Assembly: GCA_963835295.1 (NCBI GenBank)
Contig: CAWIEX010000010.1
Location: 682,001-746,000 of the forward strand
Origin: JAOPZW01 sp963835295
GTDB lineage: Bacteria; Actinomycetota; Thermoleophilia; Solirubrobacterales; Solirubrobacteraceae
Length of the DNA stretch: 64,000 nt
Direction: 5' to 3'
In this document: piece after piece, positions 55,468 through 64,000 of the stretch
Layout of the letters: every line of letters begins with the position of its first letter
Numbering within the stretch: the first letter of the stretch is position 1
The notes under the pieces: model-generated
Told to the model about the DNA's origin: nothing
Databases searched by the model: none
Seen by the model: only the letters and a program-made list of their open reading frames with translations
Program-made: the position numbers and the translations under genes

Positions 55468-56547
55468 ATGATTGAGCCGTATCAGGCGATCGGACTCGTT
55501 CCCACCATCTGGGGCATCCGCAGCCGGGAGGACATCCGGCGCAGCCTCGAGCACCTCGACCATCTCGTGACGGCCTCGGCGTGGCTCGGAGGGCTCGATC
55601 TCCCGGTGCGCCTGATCGCCATTCCCGAGGGCGCCCTGCAGGGCTTCAACGACGAGGTGCTCGACCTCGACCACGAGACCTTCGCGCGCGAGTGCGCGAT
55701 CGACATCCCCGGCGCCGAGACCGACGAGCTCGGCCGTCTGGCGCGCAAATGGGGCGTCTTCGTGATGGCGCAGGCCAAGGCGCGCCACCCCGAGTTCCCC
55801 GGGAAGTTCTTCAACGTCGGTTTCGTGCTGAACCCCGACGGCGACATCGTGCTGCGCCACCACAAGCTCGTGCCGCTGCTGCCCGTCGAGCACTCCGTCA
55901 CGCCGCACAACGTCTACGACCGCTGGGTCGAGCTGTACGGCGAGACGCTCGACGCCTTCTATCCCGTGGCCGACACCGAGATCGGGCGGCTCGGGGTGAT
56001 GATGGCCAACGAGGGGTCCTATCCCGAGAACGCGCGCGGCCTGGCCATGAACGGCGCGGAGGTGGTCTACCGCGCCTCGTTCCCCCATCGCTCCAGCGAT
56101 GCCTTCGCCGTACAGACGCGGGCGCGCGCCCTGGACAACAACTTCTACGTGATCGCGCCCAACGTGGGGACCTACTACCTGCACGCCGAGGACGAGACGC
56201 CGATCGACACCTTCGGCGGGCACTCGATGATCGTCGACCATCTCGGCCGGCTCGTCGGGGAGCACGCCTACAGCGGCGGGTCCTCCTGGGTGGCGGGCAC
56301 TGTCGACATCCACGCGCTGCGTCACTTCCGCGCCAATGCGCGCTGGGGCAACTGGATGAAGGACCTCACGACAGAGCAGTACCGGCTCATCTACGAGCAG
56401 CCCATCTATCCCAAGAACCTCTACGCCGACCGGGAGCCCTACCGACACGAGGAGTACCGTCGCGAGGTGCTCGAGCCCCAGGTCCGGCTGCTCCAGGAGC
56501 GCGGGATCTATGCCCCGACGGACGTCCGGGTGGTGAGCAGTCCATAG
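55468..56547 (+). CDS. Nitrilase-superfamily protein lacking the usual catalytic Cys
   Basis: The 359-residue carbon-nitrogen hydrolase fold shows the Glu ('IAIPEGALQGFND') and Lys ('VLRHHKLVPLLPVEHS') of the catalytic triad. At the Cys position the sequence reads 'LGVMMANEGSYPENARGLAMNGAEVVYR', with Ala where CxE-type enzymes have Cys. The following 'RARALDNNFYVIAPNVG' is normal. Either activity is lost or the protein has another role. ATG 55468 follows GGAGGAGAG. It is followed after seven bases by a sensor kinase gene. Confidence 0.85.
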   Translation: MIEPYQAIGLVPTIWGIRSREDIRRSLEHLDHLVTASAWLGGLDLPVRLIAIPEGALQGFNDEVLDLDHETFARECAIDIPGAETDELGRLARKWGVFVMAQAKARHPEFPGKFFNVGFVLNPDGDIVLRHHKLVPLLPVEHSVTPHNVYDRWVELYGETLDAFYPVADTEIGRLGVMMANEGSYPENARGLAMNGAEVVYRASFPHRSSDAFAVQTRARALDNNFYVIAPNVGTYYLHAEDETPIDTFGGHSMIVDHLGRLVGEHAYSGGSSWVAGTVDIHALRHFRANARWGNWMKDLTTEQYRLIYEQPIYPKNLYADREPYRHEEYRREVLEPQVRLLQERGIYAPTDVRVVSSP

Positions 56548-56554
56548 AGACCTC

Positions 56555-59019
56555 ATGACCTCCGCCTTGGCCACCCCCCGTCGAGCCCGGATCGAGGCGC
56601 AGCTCGCGTCCTGGCGCTCGACGCGCCGCGGCCTCGTCCTGCTCGGCGTCTCGATCCTCCTGGTCGCGGGGCTCTACTACGCCGCCGCGAAGATCGGCCT
56701 GCGGCTGGCGTACCTCAACGGCACCGTCACCGCGCTGTGGCCTCCGGTCGGGGTGGGCATCGCCGCGCTCGTGCTCTATGGGACGCGGCTGTGGCCCGGC
56801 ATCGTCATCGGCGACCTCCTGGTCGCGGACTTCTCCTCGCCGCTGGGAACGGTGCTGGGCCAGACGCTCGGCAACACGCTCGAGGTGGTCGTCGGCGCCG
56901 TCCTCTTGCGGCGCCTGATCGGCGGTCGGACGGGCCTCGAGCGGGTGGGCGACGTCTTCGCGCTCGTGGCGGCCGCCGCGGTGGGGACGCTCATCAGCGC
57001 CAGCTTCGGCGCCACGTCGCTGCGCCTGGGCGACGTCATCCCGCAGGACCAGTTCGCGGAGGTCTGGCGGACGTGGTGGCTGTCGGACTTCTCGGGCGCG
57101 CTCGTCGTCACCCCGCTGATCCTCACATGGGCGACCCGCGGCTGGCGCGGGCTCTCGCGCTGGGACCTGGTCGAGGGCGCCGTGCTCATCACCGCCCTGG
57201 TCCTGCTGGCCGAGCTCCCGTCCCAGCGCGACGTCCCGTACGTCGTCTTCCCCGTGCTCATCTGGGCCGCGCTGCGCTTCGGCCCCGGGGCGCGGCCACG
57301 GCGCTCGTGATCGTGGCCGGGCTCACGGTGTGGAACACGGCGCACAACGCGGGCCCGTTCGTCCGCCAGTCGATCACCGACAGCCTGCTGTCGAGCCAGC
57401 TGTTCCTGGCCACCGCGGCGCTGACGGCGCTCGTGCTCGCCGCGGTGACCGCCGAGCGCGCTCGCGCCGACGAGGCGCTGCGCGCCAACGAGGAGCGATT
57501 GCGCTCGGTCGTGCAATCGATGGCGGAGGGCCTCATCGTCCGTGACGCGAGCGGGGTCATCACCGACTGCAACGCGGCCGCCGAGCAGATCGTCGGCCTC
57601 GCGCGCGATCGACTGCGCGGCCGTCGGCCCGAGGACATCCTCGGCGCCGCGGTGGACGCCGACGATCGGCCGGTGCCCGGCGGGCGCCTGCTGGGCGACG
57701 AGGCCCTGGCCACCGGCGATCCCCAGGCCCCACTCACGGTGCGCCTGACGCGACCGGATGGCACGCCGGCGTGGATCTGGATTAGCTCGGCGCCCGTCCT
57801 CGACGCCGGTGGCCGACCCGAGGGCGTCGTCTCGACGATGAGCGACGTCACCCGGTCTCGCGAGGCCGAGCAGCGCCTCGTGGCCAGCGAGCTGGCCACG
57901 CGGGCGCTGGCGGACGAGCAGGCCGCCCTGCGCCGGATCGCCACGCTGGTCGCCAGCGAGGCCCCGCCCAGCTCGGTGTTCGAGCGGGTCACCGAGGAGG
58001 TCGCGCGCCTGCTCGATGCTCCCAGCGCCAGCGTGCTGCGCTATGAGAGCGACATGAGGGCCACGGTGGTCGGCAGCTGGCGCGACGCAGGGTTGGCGGG
58101 CCTGCCGCTGGGCTCGTCGGTCGACCTCGACGGCGACTCGGTCGTCGCCCGGGTCTACCGCAGCGGCCATCCCGAGCGCATCGACAACTACGACGACGCG
58201 CCGGGAGCGCTCGCGGAGCAGCTGCGCGGTTTCGGCTACCGGTCCTCGGTGGCCGCTCCGGTCTCCGTCGGCGCCCGACTGTGGGGCGTGCTGGTGGCGT
58301 CGACCACGGAGACCGAGCCCCTGGTCAGCGGCTCCGAGCAACGGCTCTTGGACTTCGCCGAGCTCGTGGCCCAGGCCCTGTCCAACGCCGACGCCTACGA
58401 CAAGCTCGCAGGCTCGCGCGCGCGCATCGTGGAGGCGGGCGACGCCGAGCGCCGGCGCCTGGAGCGCAATCTCCACGACGGCGCCCAGCAGCGGCTCGTG
58501 TCGCTGGCGCTGCAGCTGCGCATGGTCGAGGGGAGCTTCGAGGCCAACCCCGCCCGCGCCCGCCAGGACCTGTCCGAGGCTCGCGAGCAGCTCACGCATG
58601 CGCTCGAGGAGCTGCGCGAGCTGGCCCGCGGCATCCATCCCGCGATCCTCACCGACGGCGGCCTGGCACCCGCCCTCTCGGCGCTCGCCCACCGCGCGCC
58701 GCTGCCGGTCGAGATCGACGAGATGCCCGAAGAGCGCCTGCCCGAGCCCGTCGAGGCCGCGGCCTACTACCTCATCGCCGAGGCGATCACCAACGTGGCC
58801 AAGCACGCCCACGCGTCCCACGTCTCCGTCAGCGTGTTGCGCGACAACGGGCGCGTGCTCGTCCGCGTCGCCGACGACGGCATCGGCGGGGCGAACCCCG
58901 GGGGCGGCTCGGGCCTGCACGGTCTCGCCGACCGCGTCGAGGCGCTCCACGGGCAGCTCCGCGTCGACAGCCCACCCGGCGGTGGCACACGCCTGGAGGC
59001 GCGCATCCCGGTCGCATGA
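56555..59019 (+). CDS. MASE1-PAS-GAF sensor histidine kinase, frameshifted
   Basis: The first frame encodes a MASE1 membrane sensor (about eight helices, residues 1-245) and stops at 57310. The next frame continues seamlessly with the last MASE1 helices, a PAS domain (about 300-420), a GAF domain (about 440-590), a HisKA_3 dimer region with phospho-His in 'RRRLERNLHDGAQQRLVSLAL', and an ATPase domain ('EAITNVAKHAHA', 'VRVADDGIGGANPGGGSGLHGLADRVE'). One base seems missing in GGCCCCGGGG at 57281-57290. Corrected length is about 821 residues. No response regulator is adjacent; a LuxR-type partner elsewhere is expected for HisKA_3 kinases. Confidence 0.88.
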
Positions 59020-60479
59020 GGGCGACCTGGTGGGCGGCATCGGGCCTCGCCCTGGCGGCGGCCTCGCTCGCGCTCCCGTCCGCTCCGAGCTACGACCCGT
59101 GGGCGTGGCTGGTCTTCGGCCGGGAGATCGCGGTGCCGGGGCCGGGCTTCAGCACCATCGCGAGCACCGGCTGGAAGCCGCTGGCGGTGCTCTTCACCGC
59201 GCCGCTGGCCCTCACCGGCTCCGCGGCGCCGAGCCTCTGGCTCATGGTCGTGCGCTTCGCGGGCCTCGCGGCCCTCGCGCTGGCCTTCCGGCTCGGGGCG
59301 CGCGGGGGCGGCCCGATCGCTGGGGCGCTGGCGGCGCTCGCCCTGCTGGCCACGGCCGAGTGGCTTCGCTATCTGGCGGCGGGCAACGTCGAGCCGCTGG
59401 TCGTCGCGCTCATGCTCGGGGCGATCGAGCTGCACCTGAGCGGCCGCCGCGACGCGGCCTTCCTGCTCGGCGCGCTGGCCGGGCTGGCGCGCCCCGAGGT
59501 GTGGCCCCTGGTCGGGGCCTACGCCGTCTACATGGCGGTGCTCCAGCGTCGCTGGTGGCCGCTGACGCTCGGCGTCCCGGGCATGTTCGCCCTGTGGATC
59601 GTGCCCGACTGGGCGGGGTCGGGCGATGTCCTGCACACCTTCCACCTGGCGCGCATCAGCGCCGAGCCGGTCAGCTTGCAGGGCACGGGCGATCCCGCGC
59701 TCGAGCTGCTGCGGGGCGCGGGCCGGATCGCCCCGGCGCCGGTGTGGGTCGGCGCGCTGTGCGGCCTGGCCGTCGGCTGGCGCACGCGAGATCGGACGGT
59801 GGCCGCGCTCGGGTCGGTCGCGGCGGCCTGGGTCGGGTTCACCGTCGTCGCGACCGCGCTCGGCTACCCGGCGGTGCCCCGCTATCTCGTCGTGCCCGTG
59901 GCCATCTGCTGCGTCGTGGCCGGGATCGGCGCGGTCGCCGCGGTGCGCCTGGCCTCCGGCGCCCGCGGCCGTGCTGTCGTCGCGGCGGTCCTCGTCGCCG
60001 CCTGCGTCCCGTTCGCCGTCTCCCGCGCCGACGGGATGCACCACCAGGCGACCGAGGCGAAGGCTCGGGCCGAGAAGCTCTCGGCGCTGTGGCGCGCCGT
60101 CGACCGCGCCGAGCGCCGTGCCCCGGTCGCCCGCCTGCACCCGATCGTCCAGCCGGGGGGCCTGGAGAACGGGGTGGCGTGGAAGCTCGACGTGCACCTC
60201 AGCGACGTCGGGCGGTGGTTCTCACCGGCGGTCGGCATCGCCTTCATCGAAGGCGACGACACCGCCGTCATCGCGCGGCTGCGACGTCGCGGCGCCACCG
60301 CGGCGCGACTCACGGCCGCGGGCCCGTGGCGTGTCCTGCGGGTCCGCTGGGGCGCGCAGGCGCGCGCTGGCGCGCCCTACCCTCCGCGGCGCGCGCAGTC
60401 GATGCAGAGCACGCTCTCGGGCGCCGCGGCCAGGCGGGCCGGCGCGATCGGCTCGCCGCAGCCGTCGCAGACGCCGTAG
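59016..60479 (+). CDS. GT39-like polytopic membrane protein (paralogue)
   Basis: The product of about 487 residues has around nine membrane helices. It shares 'LPSAPSYDPWAWLVFGREI' and 'LARPEVWPLVGAYAVYMAV' with the protein at 49553, so the two are paralogues of one GT39-like family. ATG overlaps the kinase stop (ATGA). The last 30 or so residues (after 'RVLRVRWGAQ') are Ala/Ser/Arg-rich and overlap the opposite zinc-finger gene by 103 bases, so the natural stop may have been earlier. The sugar substrate is unknown. Confidence 0.72.
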   Translation: MRATWWAASGLALAAASLALPSAPSYDPWAWLVFGREIAVPGPGFSTIASTGWKPLAVLFTAPLALTGSAAPSLWLMVVRFAGLAALALAFRLGARGGGPIAGALAALALLATAEWLRYLAAGNVEPLVVALMLGAIELHLSGRRDAAFLLGALAGLARPEVWPLVGAYAVYMAVLQRRWWPLTLGVPGMFALWIVPDWAGSGDVLHTFHLARISAEPVSLQGTGDPALELLRGAGRIAPAPVWVGALCGLAVGWRTRDRTVAALGSVAAAWVGFTVVATALGYPAVPRYLVVPVAICCVVAGIGAVAAVRLASGARGRAVVAAVLVAACVPFAVSRADGMHHQATEAKARAEKLSALWRAVDRAERRAPVARLHPIVQPGGLENGVAWKLDVHLSDVGRWFSPAVGIAFIEGDDTAVIARLRRRGATAARLTAAGPWRVLRVRWGAQARAGAPYPPRRAQSMQSTLSGAAARRAGAIGSPQPSQTP

Positions 60480-60721
60480 CTGCCCTCGGCGAGCTTGGCC
60501 AGGGCACGGGCCACGCGCGCCTCGGAGAGCTCGAGGCTGCCACCCACCCCGACGTCCGTGAGGCGGCTGACGGCCTCGGTCGTCCCGTCCCCGATGCGCT
60601 TGCCGAAGCCGACCGTGGAGCCGCGCTCGGGTGGGCGCGCCAGGGCGGCGAGCCGCTCTTCGAGCTCGTCGTGGCGGGCGCGCAGCTCGCGCTCGACGGC
60701 GGCCAGGTCGATATCGGCCAT
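60377..60721 (-). CDS. DksA/TraR family C4 zinc-finger protein
   Basis: The 114-residue product has an N-terminal coiled coil ('LAAVERELRARHDELEERLAALA') and a C-terminal C4 zinc finger 'YGVCDGCGEPIAPARLAAAPESVLCIDCA'. Such proteins bind RNA polymerase near the secondary channel; many actinobacterial members act independently of ppGpp. ATG 60721 is preferred; an ATG at 60736 lies just upstream. It is convergent with the GT39-like gene. Confidence 0.88.
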   Translation of the reverse strand: MADIDLAAVERELRARHDELEERLAALARPPERGSTVGFGKRIGDGTTEAVSRLTDVGVGGSLELSEARVARALAKLAEGSYGVCDGCGEPIAPARLAAAPESVLCIDCARRGG

Positions 60722-60748
60722 GCTCCATCCTCGCATGGCCCGTCGCGG

Positions 60749-61258
60749 TCAGTCGCCCGGGACCGGCGCGCCGGCCGGCAGGCCGCGGCGCTGGTACTCC
60801 TCGTAATGCGCGCGCCAATCGGGCGTGGGCTCGCTGCTCGGCGCCTGCGCCGCCGCCCCGCCGAGGTGCTCCTCGAGCCGGTCCAGGGAGACGTGCCATC
60901 CGGCGGCGTCGCGCGAGGCGCGCTCGGCATCGTCGAAGAGGACGACGAAGTGCAGCAGGCAGCCGATGCCGTCGGGCTCGAGCTCGATGCGCAGCACGTC
61001 GTCGCCCCAGGTGAACGAGAGCGAGCGCGGTGGGTCGGCCTCGATGACCTCGCCCTGCATCGGGGGCATATCGCCACCGGGGAACTCGAAGGTCAGCGTA
61101 GCGCCGGGCGCCAGGTCTCCGCGTACCACGCTGGGAAACCAGTGCGCCAGCTCGGCCGGCTCGGTCACCGCCCGCCACACGCGCTCGACGGAGTGTGCGA
61201 GGCGACGCTCGAAGGTCAGCGCGGAGCGGTCGTCAACGATCTCGTAGGTGCCATGCAT
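60749..61258 (-). CDS. SRPBCC (AHSA1-like) domain protein
   Basis: The 169-residue product matches the AHSA1/START-like SRPBCC fold: 'ALTFERRLAHSVERVWRAVTEPAELAHWFPSVV', 'VIEADPPRSLSFTWGDDVLRIEL' and 'HVSLDRLEEHLGG'. These proteins form a hydrophobic pocket for small ligands; the ligand is unknown. ATG 61258 is chosen, with another ATG at 61270. It lies between the DksA-like gene and the two-component pair on the same strand. Confidence 0.88.
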   Translation of the reverse strand: MHGTYEIVDDRSALTFERRLAHSVERVWRAVTEPAELAHWFPSVVRGDLAPGATLTFEFPGGDMPPMQGEVIEADPPRSLSFTWGDDVLRIELEPDGIGCLLHFVVLFDDAERASRDAAGWHVSLDRLEEHLGGAAAQAPSSEPTPDWRAHYEEYQRRGLPAGAPVPGD

Positions 61259-61291
61259 GCCTTCGAGCATAACCAAAGAGGCATATAGCCG

Positions 61292-62845
61292 TCAAGACAT
61301 GTACGGCGTGGGCTCGGCCTGCGACTCCGGCTCGGGGTGCGAGCCGGCGGGCAGCTGGATGGGGAGGTCGAGGACGAAGCTCGCCCCGCCATCGGATTCC
61401 GCGATGCGCAGCTCGCCGCCCATCTTGCGCGCCAGCTCGCGTCCGATGGCCAGGCCCAGCCCGAAGCCGCTCTCGCCCGACGGCGCGCTGCCGCGCTCGA
61501 AGCGCTCGAAGATGCGCTCGCGATCCTCGGGGAGCACCCCGGGACCCTCGTCGCCGACCGAGACCGTCGCCGCCTCTCCGTGATAGGCGGGCACCACGCG
61601 CACGGTCGAGGCCGCCGGCGCGTGGCGCAGGGCGTTGTCGAGCAGGATGCGCACGACTCGCGCCACGGCGCCGGGGTCGCCGCTGCCCCAGCACGGCCCG
61701 GGCGGCGTTGGGACTTGCAGCTCGACCTCGCCCTCGCCCGCACGCAGCTCGAACTCGGCGGCCACCGCCCGGCACAGCTCCCCGAGCTCGACGGGCTCGT
61801 CGCGCAGCGCGACGTCGGCGTCGAGCCGGCTGAGGTCCAGCAACTCGCTGGCCAGCCGCGCCAGGCGCCGCAGCTCGCGCTGGGCGCCCTGCACCTGTCG
61901 CCTTGCGTCCTCCTGGTCGAGATTGCCGTCGCGCAGGTCCTCGTCGAGCAGCTCGATCGTGCCCTGCAGCGAGGTCAGCGGGGTGCGCAGCTCGTGCGAC
62001 GCCGTCGCGACGAACGAGCGCCGCGCCGCCTCCTGGCGGCGCAGCTCGCGCTGCATGGTGGCCAGCGCGCGCGCCAGGTCGCCGACCTCGTCGAGGCCGG
62101 CGTCGCTCGGGGTCGGTGCGTCGGTGCCCTCCGCGGCCACGCGCACCGCGGCCGCGCGCAGTCGCGCCAGGCGGCGGCCGATCCCCGTGGCGAGGCCGAT
62201 GCCGAGCAGGACGGCGACGAGGAGGCCGACGGCGGCCGCCGCGAGGAAGGCGTTGCGGACCTGGCCGACGGCGGTGGTCACGTCGGTGAGCGGCTTGAGC
62301 GTCAGGAGCACGAAGTCGCCGGAGAGCTCGCCGGAGACGCCGACGCCGCGCACCCGATTGAGCGACAGATCGTCCGGCACGTCGATGGGCTCGACGACGA
62401 TGACCTGGTTGTCGCGGCGGACCGTGCGCTCCGCCGGGTCGGTGATCGCGTTGAGGATCTCGCTGCGCGGAAGTGCGCTGCCGGCGAAGTCGGTGTCGAA
62501 GATCGGCGCCGCACCGGGCACGGAGCTCGCGACGATGACGCGGGCGTCGGTGCGCAGGCGCAGCCTGAAGGCGCGGTTGGAGAGCGCCCCACTTAAGCTG
62601 GAGAGGCGGTCCTCGGGACTCTGGCGCGTCCGCTTCGTGTCCTTCAGGTTGCTGACGATGGCGTCGTGGAACAGCGGTGCGTCGGTCCGCGTCGCGGCTT
62701 CGAGGTCGCGCGCGGCCTGGTCGGTGAGACGGTGCTGCAGCGGCGGGAGGAGGGCCAACGCGGCGACGGCCAACGTGACGACGCTCGTGAAGACCAGCGC
62801 GGCCAGCAGCCGCGGGCGCAGACCGAAGGCCCTGCGCCTGATCAC
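61292..62845 (-). CDS. Two-component sensor histidine kinase
   Basis: The 517-residue membrane kinase has TM1 (about 12-34), an extracellular sensor region, TM2 (about 199-221), a HAMP domain, HisKA with phospho-His284 in 'FVATASHELRTPLTSL', and HATPase boxes N ('VRILLDNALRHAP'), G1 ('VGDEGPGVLPEDRERIFERF') and G2 ('GFGLGLAIGRELARKMGG'). It is joined by a 4-base overlap to the OmpR-type regulator upstream, so they form one system. The signal is unknown. Confidence 0.94.
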   Translation of the reverse strand: MIRRRAFGLRPRLLAALVFTSVVTLAVAALALLPPLQHRLTDQAARDLEAATRTDAPLFHDAIVSNLKDTKRTRQSPEDRLSSLSGALSNRAFRLRLRTDARVIVASSVPGAAPIFDTDFAGSALPRSEILNAITDPAERTVRRDNQVIVVEPIDVPDDLSLNRVRGVGVSGELSGDFVLLTLKPLTDVTTAVGQVRNAFLAAAAVGLLVAVLLGIGLATGIGRRLARLRAAAVRVAAEGTDAPTPSDAGLDEVGDLARALATMQRELRRQEAARRSFVATASHELRTPLTSLQGTIELLDEDLRDGNLDQEDARRQVQGAQRELRRLARLASELLDLSRLDADVALRDEPVELGELCRAVAAEFELRAGEGEVELQVPTPPGPCWGSGDPGAVARVVRILLDNALRHAPAASTVRVVPAYHGEAATVSVGDEGPGVLPEDRERIFERFERGSAPSGESGFGLGLAIGRELARKMGGELRIAESDGGASFVLDLPIQLPAGSHPEPESQAEPTPYMS

Positions 62846-63540
62846 TGCTCCCGGAAGCGGTAGCCGGCGCCGCGGACCGTGAGGATCAGGCTCGGCTCCT
62901 CCGGGCGCTCCTCGAGCTTCTCGCGCAGGTGCCTGATGTGGACGTCGATGGCGCGCGGGTCGCGGTAGGCGCTGTCGCCCCAGATCGCGCGCAGGAGCTC
63001 CTGGCGGGTGAAGAGCTTGCCGGGGCGCTCCATGAGGCAGGCCAGCAGCTCGTACTCGCTGAAGGTCACGCGCACGGGCGAGCCGCCGACGGTGACCTGG
63101 CGCTCGCGCTGGTCGATCGTCACCGGGCCGACGGTGCGCACGCCGTCGACCACGCGCCCGTGGGCGCGGCGCAGGACGGCGCGGATGCGGCTGCGCAGCT
63201 CGGCCAGGCCGAAGGGCTTGGTCACGTAGTCGTCGGCGCCGGCCTCGAGGCCCTGGACGACGTCGGCCTCGCTGTCGAGCGCGGTGAGCATGATGATCGG
63301 CACCACGGCCCGGCGCTGTCGCAGGGCGCGCGCCACGTCGTGGCCGGCCGGTCCGGGGCCGAGGGCGACGTCGAGCAGGACCACGTCGAAGTCGCGCTCG
63401 GTGGCCTGGGCGATCGCCTGCTCGCCGTCGGGCACCGCCGTCACGCGATGGCCCTCGCGCTCGAAGGAGCGGGTGAGCATCTCGCGCAGCGGCTCGTCGT
63501 CGTCGACGACGAGGATGTCCAGTGCCGAGGGGGGCTGCAC
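62842..63540 (-). CDS. OmpR family response regulator
   Basis: The 232-residue product has a receiver domain with acidic pocket 'LVVDDDE', phospho-acceptor Asp57 ('VVLLDVALG') and Lys in 'YVTKPFG', followed by a winged-helix DNA-binding domain ('VTFSEYELLACLMERPGKLFTRQELLRAIWGDSAYRDPRAIDVHIRHLREKL'). I chose GTG 63540 because the receiver begins right after it; upstream in-frame codons are not receiver-like. It is the partner of the kinase gene that overlaps its stop. Confidence 0.94.
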   Translation of the reverse strand: MQPPSALDILVVDDDEPLREMLTRSFEREGHRVTAVPDGEQAIAQATERDFDVVLLDVALGPGPAGHDVARALRQRRAVVPIIMLTALDSEADVVQGLEAGADDYVTKPFGLAELRSRIRAVLRRAHGRVVDGVRTVGPVTIDQRERQVTVGGSPVRVTFSEYELLACLMERPGKLFTRQELLRAIWGDSAYRDPRAIDVHIRHLREKLEERPEEPSLILTVRGAGYRFREQ

Positions 63541-63650
63541 GCCCTCACGGTAGCGCCCCGGCCGGCCGCGGGAGCGCGCTAAAGGTCTTGCGCGAAAGAT
63601 CCGATACTTGTCCATCCGTGCAACCAGGCAGGGTTCACGTTCTAACGTCC

Positions 63651-63680
63651 ATGGACCCCCAAGGAATGGACCCCCAAGGA
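63651..63680 (+). repeat. 15-bp tandem repeat carrying the ribosome site
   Basis: ATGGACCCCCAAGGA occurs twice in a row (63651-63665 and 63666-63680), each with an AAGGA. Read from the first ATG it encodes a ten-codon peptide (MDPQG twice) whose TGA overlaps the ATG of the next gene. It may be a small coupled leader frame or simple slippage of the ribosome-binding region. Confidence 0.55.
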
Positions 63681-64000
63681 TGAGCTTCCGTTTGGCCAGG
63701 ATGGCCGCCGCGGCCGTACTCGCCAGCGCGCTGACGGCGGCGTCGGCGAGCGCCGCCGCACCGTCCGCGTTCGTGTACGCGACCAGTTGGAGCCAGACCG
63801 CCCGCCAGTACGCGGCGGACGACGCGGGTGTGCTCTCGTCTCTCACGCCTCCCGAGGTGGGGACGGGCCTGACGTCGACCGCGGCCGCGGCCACGCCCGA
63901 CCGGCGCAGCCTCTACATCGTCAACCAGGGCTCGTCGAGCATCTCGCAGTTCGACATCGGCCTCGACGGGACCCTGACGCCCAAGACGCCCGATTCGGTC
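63680..64000 (+). CDS. Secreted beta-propeller (lactonase-like) protein, 5' part
   Basis: The frame runs off the window after 107 codons. It begins with a signal peptide (MSFRLARMAAAAVLASALTAASASAAA). The mature start 'FVYATSWSQTARQYAADDAGVLSSLTPPEVGTG' and 'SLYIVNQGSSSISQFDIGLDGTLTPKTPDSV' have the repeat style of extracellular lactonase-type beta-propellers (Y-V-x-N-x-G-S-x-x-I-S-x-F-D-I). The function beyond that is open. The divergent neighbour is the OmpR regulator, which might control it. Confidence 0.75.
   Translation, partial: MSFRLARMAAAAVLASALTAASASAAAPSAFVYATSWSQTARQYAADDAGVLSSLTPPEVGTGLTSTAAAATPDRRSLYIVNQGSSSISQFDIGLDGTLTPKTPDSV

Overview
The window is very GC-rich, densely packed, Gram-positive-type chromosomal DNA. 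Start codons are often GTG or TTG, and many genes overlap by 4 bases (ATGA/GTGA). The core gene order hpt, ftsH, folP, folB, folK, coaX, lysS, clpC, radA, disA, carD, ispD, ispF matches the actinobacterial block known from Mycobacterium tuberculosis (Rv3624c to Rv3581c). Together with type III pantothenate kinase, DisA, CarD, a 'LPSPAMVVA...GTAVAA' type secreted protein and several GT39-like membrane proteins, this points to Actinomycetota, most likely class Thermoleophilia (Solirubrobacterales-like). That placement is inference from gene content; no marker tree was run.

Layout. 0-4 kb: purine salvage (hpt), membrane protease ftsH, small membrane protein, DUF4031, SDR. 4-10 kb: an exporter/TetR divergon with two matching operators, a LuxR-type regulator, cupin, MFS and a diguanylate cyclase; this stretch sits where folE-folP would be adjacent in relatives. 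10-13 kb: folP-folB-thioesterase-folK, overlapping. 13-17 kb: TetR/hydrolase divergon, a structured repeat, GST-like protein, coaX, dus. 17-20.5 kb: greA-lysS and a secreted S33 peptidase. 20.5-22 kb: a decayed zone with a duplicated ClpC N-domain remnant and a broken AraC-like gene. 22-28.5 kb: clpC and small genes. 28.5-32.6 kb: radA-disA-carD-ispD. 32.6-36 kb: a segment bounded by two nearly identical 270-bp inverted repeats, holding a TANGO2-like gene and a ZIP-like transporter. 36-45 kb: rsgA, an RTX-repeat protein, two drug-type ABC exporter cassettes facing each other, and HisJ-like and ispF genes. 45.6-49.5 kb: antiporter, arginase-like protein, secreted protein. 49.5-60.5 kb: envelope glycosyltransferase/flippase genes, a nitrilase-like protein and a large sensor kinase. 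60-64 kb: DksA-like zinc protein, SRPBCC protein, an OmpR-type two-component pair and the start of a secreted beta-propeller protein.

How it works together. Housekeeping modules cover folate, CoA, isoprenoid (MEP), tRNA charging/modification, proteostasis (FtsH, ClpC), DNA repair with c-di-AMP signalling (RadA, DisA, CarD) and ribosome maturation (RsgA). Accessory insertions are mostly transport plus a divergent local regulator, several with readable palindromic operators.

Most notable: (1) a roughly 180-210 bp repeat present twice (14.4 kb and 28.6 kb) that keeps a 39-base double-stem hairpin and paired ends, a candidate undescribed structured RNA or MITE; (2) the 270-bp inverted repeats around 32.9-35.7 kb, full of small hairpins; (3) an 82-bp tandem duplication of a ClpC-like gene start upstream of clpC; (4) enzymes with an expected catalytic or metal residue replaced; (5) at least five otherwise good genes broken by single-base shifts, four of them in G/C runs, which suggests sequence errors.
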